In this document: piece by piece, positions 5,961-9,854 of the stretch | Position numbering within the stretch: the stretch's first letter is position 1 | Layout of the letters: every line of letters starts with the position of its first letter | Source: Leptolyngbyaceae cyanobacterium M65_K2018_010 | GTDB taxonomy: Bacteria; Cyanobacteriota; Cyanobacteriia; Phormidesmidales; Phormidesmidaceae | Direction: 5' to 3' | DNA length: 9,854 bases | Assembly (NCBI GenBank): GCA_015295885.1 | Contig: DVEE01000352.1 | Span: 1-9,854, forward strand | Translations under genes and position numbers: made by a program | Notes under the pieces: model-generated | The model's input: the letters and a program-made list of their open reading frames with translations, nothing else | What the model was told of the DNA's origin: nothing | Database searches by the model: none

Positions 5961-8950
5961 CCCCCTAGGCCACTCGACTGTTGTTGAAAGAGGGTGTAGT
6001 AGCGCCCCTGGAGCGCCATCAACTCTTCATGGTTGCCCAGTTCCACTACAGAACCCTGGTCCATTACCAGGATCTGGTCGGCCGGCTTGATGGTGTTGAG
6101 GCGATGGGTAATAAAAAATACCGTACGGCCCTGGGCCCACTGTTTCAAGTTCATGGAAACCTGGTGCTCGGTGTCGTAGTCCAGGGCGCTAGTGGCTTCA
6201 TCCAGGATTAACAAGCGCGGGTTTTGCAGAATTGTACGGGCGATCGCAATGCGCTGCCGCTGTCCCCCCGATAGGTTTGCCCCCCGTTCGCCCACACGGG
6301 TGTTATAGCCCAGGGGCAACTCCATAATAAAGTCATGGCAGCAGGCAATTTTAGCCGCCTCAATAATTGCGCTAGCCTCTGCATCGGGGTTAGTGAGTGA
6401 AATATTGTCCTGAATGGTGCCCTCAAACAGCAGACTATCCTGGGGCACAATGCCAATTTGCCGCCGCAGCGAATGCAGTTCAACCTTGCTGATATCGTAG
6501 TGGTCAATCAAAATCCGGCCCGATTCCACCTCATAGAGCCGGGGCAGTAGCTTCATCAGCGTACTTTTGCCCGACCCGCTCTGCCCCACAACACCAATAA
6601 ACACCCCAGCCGGAAAGTCCAGATTAATATTCACCAACTGCATCGGCCCCGAAGGGGCAAACCGGAAGGCGACGTTCTCAAAGGTGACCTGCCCGGTAAT
6701 CTCCGGCATGGGAATCTGGTTGGCATCTTCGGCGTCGGTTTCCTGGGGATGGTCAATAATGTCCGACAAGCGTTCCAGGGACAGGGCGGTTTCCTGAAAA
6801 TTCTGCCAGAGTTGAGCCAACCGCAAAATTGGGGCCGTTACATAGCCCGAAATAATCCGGAAAGCGATCAGTTGGCCCAGGGTCAGTTGCCCCTTCAACA
6901 CCAGATAAGCCCCCACCCATAACACCAGCAGGGCCGATAGCTTATTCAAAAAGTTGCTGGCCGAATTGGCCGTAGTCGAGGTGAGTACGGTGGTGAACCC
7001 AGCACTGACGTATTCGGCGTAGCGCTCCTGCCACTTCCAACGGGTGCGCAGTTCAATATTCTGGGCTTTCACCGTCTGAATACCCGACAGCGACTCCACT
7101 AGCAGGGCCTGGGTAGCGGCGTTACGCTCCGCCTTCACCCGCAGCTGGCGCCGCACAATCGGTGCCACCAGCACCGTCAGCAGCACAAATAAGGGAATCG
7201 TAGCCAGGGCCACCAGGGTTAGTAGCCAGCTGTAGATAAACATGACCACGATATAGACCCCGGAGAAGACCGCGTCTAGCACCACGGTCAGGGCCGTGCC
7301 GGTGAGAAACTGGCGAATATTTTCCAGCTCGTTAATACGGCTGGAGAGTTCTCCCACAGGGCGACGGTCAAAGTAGCGCAGGGGCAGGCGAAACAGGTGA
7401 TCGATAATCTCCGTGCCCAGGGTCATGTCAATGCGATTGGTGGTATCGACAAACAGGTAGGTGCGCAGACTACTCAGGAGGGCCTCAAACACCGCCACAA
7501 TCACCAAGAAAATGCCCAACACCTGCAGCGTGTCGATGCTGTTTTGCACAATGACCTTATCGATGATGATTTGCACCATCAGCGGGTTAGCCAACCCAAA
7601 CAACTGCACAAAGAAGGAGGCAATAAAGACCTCTAACAAAACCCAGCGATATTTTTGAATGGAGGGCCAAAACCACTGCAAGCCAAACTTTTGCTGGGGG
7701 GTTTCCCGAGTGGGCTCTAGCAGCAATACTTCCCCCTGGTCGCCCCAGGCGGCGGCAAAGCTCTCGGGGGTACGTCGGATTAGCCCCACCTCTGGATCGC
7801 CGAGAATATAGGCTTGCTCTGAGGTTTCATAGACGACCGCAAAGCTCTCTTGCCAGCGAATCAGGCAGGGCGTATTGAGGCGACTAAAGGCCCCCACGGG
7901 GACTCGCACCAGTTGGGTCTTGAGGCCCATCATCTCGCTCAGAGAACCGCAGAGGGAGAGGGAAAGTTGTCCCATCCGCTCTTGCTGATTCGCCAAAATG
8001 CGCCGAATCACATCCTTGCGGAAGGGCATCTTAAAGTACTGGCTGAGCATATCAAAGCAGGCCAAGGCCCCTTCCAGGTCGCCCCGCCCCCGGGCCAAGG
8101 GGTAGGTCTGGCCGCGGCTTTCGGCTGGATTGGGCGTGCCGCTGCTAGCACCCGCCGTGAGTTGGGCCTCGCTGGCATAGGGGATGGTATCCATAGCCAA
8201 GGACTGTTCCGGCGGAGCCTCTAGGAGCGGCTCAGCTTCTACCTGAAAGGTCTCTGCCAGCACCGTTGGCGTCAGTCCAATCAGCCTGGCTCCCTGGGGG
8301 CTGAGCACCTCGACCGTAGTAGTCGCATCCACCGGCAAGACAGAGCCCACCGGCACATTCAGCAGGGTACCGCCGCTGAGAATCCAAGTTAGGCTGGGGT
8401 CCAGATGACTTAGGCTACAACGCCCATGGGGTAGGGTAACAATGGCCGATGCCTCGCAGACCATGCTAGCTTTGGCCTTCAAGTCGCCCAGGTCGAGGGC
8501 CCTGGTCTGGGCGTGCTGGCTGAGTAGATCAAAGGCTTCAATCAAGTAGATCTGATCGCGAATTTCATGCCCAAACTCGGGATAGTCCTCCAGGCAGTGC
8601 AGAAATTGGTAGGAGGGCAGGGTGAGTGCCAGCACCTCCGTGGACGCGATCGCGGTTTCACAGGGCTGACCCCGAATTAAACTAATGGCCCCAACCAGTT
8701 CACCCCGCCCTAACCGCTGCAGGGTAACCGGCTGTGAGTTGCGGGGATCGTAGCCCAAAAGCCGGACCTGCCCTTCCAGCAACACAATCACCTGCTGGGT
8801 TAACACCTCTCGCCGCAGCAGGGGTTGCCCAAGCCGATACTTGTAGGGCTGAGCGGCTTGCAACAATTGCTGTAACGCCTCCTCCGGCAGGCGTTCGAAG
8901 GGGGGCAAGTGCTGAAAGGTCTGATGCAGAGAGAGGGGGGCTTGAGTCAT
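5957..8950 (-). CDS. HlyB-type ABC exporter with N-terminal cNMP-binding-like domain and inactive C39-like domain
   Basis: A 997-aa inner-membrane ATPase/permease that drives export of unfolded proteins through a type I channel. Residues about 11-140 form a cyclic-nucleotide-binding-like domain (VIVLLEGQVRLLG; GRGELVGAISLIRG at 81-94). The Arg-Ser/Thr-Ala that holds the nucleotide phosphate in CRP reads Glu98-Thr-Ala, so nucleotide binding is doubtful. Residues about 145-235 may be a second degenerate copy. Residues about 286-410 are a C39-peptidase-like domain: the Cys of the DCG motif is absent (EGALACF at 293-299), the HFVV His is replaced (SFAVV at 369-373), and only Asp385-Pro386 remains, so it cannot cleave leaders and probably binds cargo as in HlyB. 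Six membrane segments span about 437-715. The ATPase has Walker A GQSGSGKST (789-797), Q-loop Gln837, signature LSGGQ (893-897), Walker B LLILDE (913-918) and His949. The adaptor gene follows at 5759. The ATG at 8950 lacks a clear ribosome site. Synechocystis has a comparable exporter/adaptor pair linked to S-layer export (from memory). Confidence 0.95.
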   Translation of the reverse strand: MTQAPLSLHQTFQHLPPFERLPEEALQQLLQAAQPYKYRLGQPLLRREVLTQQVIVLLEGQVRLLGYDPRNSQPVTLQRLGRGELVGAISLIRGQPCETAIASTEVLALTLPSYQFLHCLEDYPEFGHEIRDQIYLIEAFDLLSQHAQTRALDLGDLKAKASMVCEASAIVTLPHGRCSLSHLDPSLTWILSGGTLLNVPVGSVLPVDATTTVEVLSPQGARLIGLTPTVLAETFQVEAEPLLEAPPEQSLAMDTIPYASEAQLTAGASSGTPNPAESRGQTYPLARGRGDLEGALACFDMLSQYFKMPFRKDVIRRILANQQERMGQLSLSLCGSLSEMMGLKTQLVRVPVGAFSRLNTPCLIRWQESFAVVYETSEQAYILGDPEVGLIRRTPESFAAAWGDQGEVLLLEPTRETPQQKFGLQWFWPSIQKYRWVLLEVFIASFFVQLFGLANPLMVQIIIDKVIVQNSIDTLQVLGIFLVIVAVFEALLSSLRTYLFVDTTNRIDMTLGTEIIDHLFRLPLRYFDRRPVGELSSRINELENIRQFLTGTALTVVLDAVFSGVYIVVMFIYSWLLTLVALATIPLFVLLTVLVAPIVRRQLRVKAERNAATQALLVESLSGIQTVKAQNIELRTRWKWQERYAEYVSAGFTTVLTSTTANSASNFLNKLSALLVLWVGAYLVLKGQLTLGQLIAFRIISGYVTAPILRLAQLWQNFQETALSLERLSDIIDHPQETDAEDANQIPMPEITGQVTFENVAFRFAPSGPMQLVNINLDFPAGVFIGVVGQSGSGKSTLMKLLPRLYEVESGRILIDHYDISKVELHSLRRQIGIVPQDSLLFEGTIQDNISLTNPDAEASAIIEAAKIACCHDFIMELPLGYNTRVGERGANLSGGQRQRIAIARTILQNPRLLILDEATSALDYDTEHQVSMNLKQWAQGRTVFFITHRLNTIKPADQILVMDQGSVVELGNHEELMALQGRYYTLFQQQSSGLGG

Positions 8951-8971
8951 TCAGGAGCCGGGCCTAAGGGG

Positions 8972-9029
8972 GATAATGGCTAGCATGCCCCAACCCAGGG
9001 GACAGCCTGCCAGTATTCTCTCCATTATC
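8972..9029. repeat. Inverted GATAATGG / CCATTATC pair
   Basis: GATAATGG (8972-8979) and CCATTATC (9022-9029) are exact complements 42 nt apart, close to the exporter's start codon. Each copy includes a -10-like GATAAT or CATTAT on one strand, so they may belong to the exporter promoter or be paired operator half-sites. No good -35 partner is visible. Confidence 0.3.
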
Positions 9030-9052
9030 AGCAGGAACCCATGGGGTTGAGG

Positions 9053-9127
9053 AAAGTTGCGACCGAACTTTATCATCTCTTGCGCAATCATCCCTTGCGC
9101 AACCACTGGCTAGGGTATCTCGATACC
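9053..9127. promoter_or_regulatory. Cluster of dyads in the divergent control region
   Basis: Three symmetric elements follow one another within 75 bp, between the exporter (start 8950, leftward) and the lipoprotein gene (start 9233, rightward). First is AAAGTT-7 nt-AACTTT (9053-9071). Second are two tandem 15-bp units, each with a TTGCGCAA palindrome (9073-9102). Third is GGTATC-TC-GATACC (9114-9127), whose half GGTATCT recurs at 9196-9202. Such density suggests binding sites for one or more dimeric regulators acting on one or both genes; the regulator is unknown and not encoded nearby. Confidence 0.45.
9073..9102. repeat. Perfectly abutting 15-bp tandem repeat
   Basis: Units TCATCTCTTGCGCAA (9073-9087) and TCATCCCTTGCGCAA (9088-9102) differ at one base in 15 and abut exactly. 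Both carry the 8-bp palindrome TTGCGCAA, so the array is also two identical dyads 15 bp apart. It may be an operator array or the product of slipped-strand duplication. Confidence 0.85.
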
Positions 9128-9232
9128 AGGGCGGTGTTAACCCCAGGCCAGTCCATGGGCTGGACCAGATCCGTAGCCATTCCTGACAGGCCAATGGTAT
9201 CTGTAAAACAGTAATTTTCTGGGTCGTCGGCC

Positions 9233-9802
9233 ATGGCATTGCTAGCGTTTTCATCCCGCCTGCCCCGTTCTCTGGGGGGTGTGACCTTGGGCCTGAGCCT
9301 GGGCCTGCTCGGAGGATGTGATAATTACCCGGCTACGGGCCAAGCGATTACCACCGGTACCTACGAAGCCATCGCCACCGTCACCTACACCTGGCAGGCA
9401 GAGTACGCCCGCAGTTTTGACCGCCCCCAAACCATTCGCCAGGAACAGTTTGCCTCAACCACCCTGGTAAATCGCAATGGTCTGCGTCCTGAAGGAGCCG
9501 TCACCGGTCCCGATGACGCAGGCCTCTGGTGGCCGGCTCTGCCGCCTCGCCCCAGCGCCGATGAACTGGAGGAGCGCCAGCGCGAATCCAATGAAAAGCG
9601 CACCGATCCCCTACTCCAGAAGGATGTCACCTACGCCATCACCTTTGACTACGATGGGCAGCGCCGCACCCTACCGACCAACCCCAGCGTTTACCGTGAG
9701 GCCGTCAAAGCCTATGCCGACCAACAGGCTCTGGAATTGACCTACGGTCCTGGGCAGCAGAGCATTGGCGCAGCCCGTCGGATTGCCAGTTTTGATCGCT
9801 AA
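9233..9802 (+). CDS. Lipoprotein of unrecognised family
   Basis: A 189-aa protein with a lipoprotein signal: a short start with Arg9 and Arg12, a Gly/Leu hydrophobic core and lipobox GLLGGC, lipidation expected on Cys29. The mature part has no family I can name. It shows a Thr/Tyr-rich, probably beta-forming segment (TGTYEAIATVTYTWQAEY, residues 41-58), a Pro-rich WWPALPPRP near residues 99-107, a charged helical stretch (ADELEERQRESNEKR, about 109-123) and a second Tyr-rich part (VTYAITFDYDGQRRTLPT, about 132-149). No other Cys occurs in the mature part. The ATG at 9233 is chosen because it precedes the signal directly; no good Shine-Dalgarno is visible. The gene is divergent from the secretion exporter across 282 bp of repeat-rich DNA and could share control with it, but no functional link is shown. 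The 52 bp after its stop show no clear terminator. Confidence 0.8.
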   Translation: MALLAFSSRLPRSLGGVTLGLSLGLLGGCDNYPATGQAITTGTYEAIATVTYTWQAEYARSFDRPQTIRQEQFASTTLVNRNGLRPEGAVTGPDDAGLWWPALPPRPSADELEERQRESNEKRTDPLLQKDVTYAITFDYDGQRRTLPTNPSVYREAVKAYADQQALELTYGPGQQSIGAARRIASFDR

Positions 9803-9854
9803 TGTCCCTGGGCTGGGGTCTCCAACCGCCTGAGCGCCCCCCTGCGGTGGAAAC

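Noticed and set aside
5957..8950. Bacteriocin-type processing exporter
   Set aside because: The C39-like region lacks the catalytic Cys and His, and no double-glycine leader peptide gene is visible in the window.
8964..9254. 96-codon minus-strand frame covering the divergent control region, with CARDD repeated
   Set aside because: The repeated pentapeptide only reflects the 15-bp tandem repeat being a multiple of three. The frame lacks protein-like features and overlaps the start of the 9233 gene.
1..9854. CRISPR array, tRNA/rRNA, insertion sequence, integrase or toxin-antitoxin pair
   Set aside because: No regular spaced repeats, cloverleaf or rRNA motifs, transposase-like proteins or terminal inverted repeats were seen on either strand.

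Overview
The window looks like cyanobacterial chromosome. At least five copies of the octamer GCGATCGC (HIP1), which is strongly over-represented in many cyanobacterial genomes, are present, and the protein families found are common in cyanobacteria. The DNA is GC-rich apart from one intergenic stretch. A filamentous Leptolyngbya/Nodosilinea-type organism would fit, but that is a guess from composition. No phage, insertion sequence, CRISPR array, tRNA or rRNA was recognised.

Left part (1-2120). Two divergent genes encode exported proteins of the same design: an N-terminal export signal, a bacterial SH3 (SH3b) domain and a C-terminal Gly/Tyr-rich module built on Y-x-x-G-Y-x-x-G. The minus-strand protein (135-794) is a lipoprotein. 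The plus-strand protein (1330-1998) has a cleavable-type signal and two tandem copies of the module. Between them lie 535 bp of visibly AT-richer DNA (795-1329), probably regulatory. Positions 1-134 hold no gene I can support.

Middle (2121-4224). A small membrane-anchored protein with two four-Cys groups precedes, on the same strand, a lipoprotein of the family-5 (peptide/nickel) ABC substrate-binding proteins. No permease or ATPase for that protein is in the window.

Right part (4236-8950, minus strand). This is a two-gene type I secretion locus. The inner-membrane ABC exporter (997 aa) carries an N-terminal cyclic-nucleotide-binding-like region and a C39-like domain lacking its catalytic Cys and His, so it resembles HlyB more than bacteriocin-processing exporters. 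Downstream is the HlyD-type membrane fusion protein. The two are separated by 197 bp containing a possible 62-codon linker ORF whose start overlaps the exporter's stop and whose stop lies in the adaptor's Shine-Dalgarno sequence. The outer-membrane TolC partner and the cargo are not here. The adaptor gene converges on the substrate-binding-protein gene with 11 bp between them, inside a shared inverted repeat.

Right end (8951-9854). A 282-bp divergent region packed with inverted and tandem repeats separates the exporter from a plus-strand gene for an unrecognised lipoprotein (9233-9802). The most interesting points are the divergent SH3b/Gly-Tyr pair, the repeat cluster at 9053-9127 and the exporter-adaptor spacer. 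None amounts to a proven new system.
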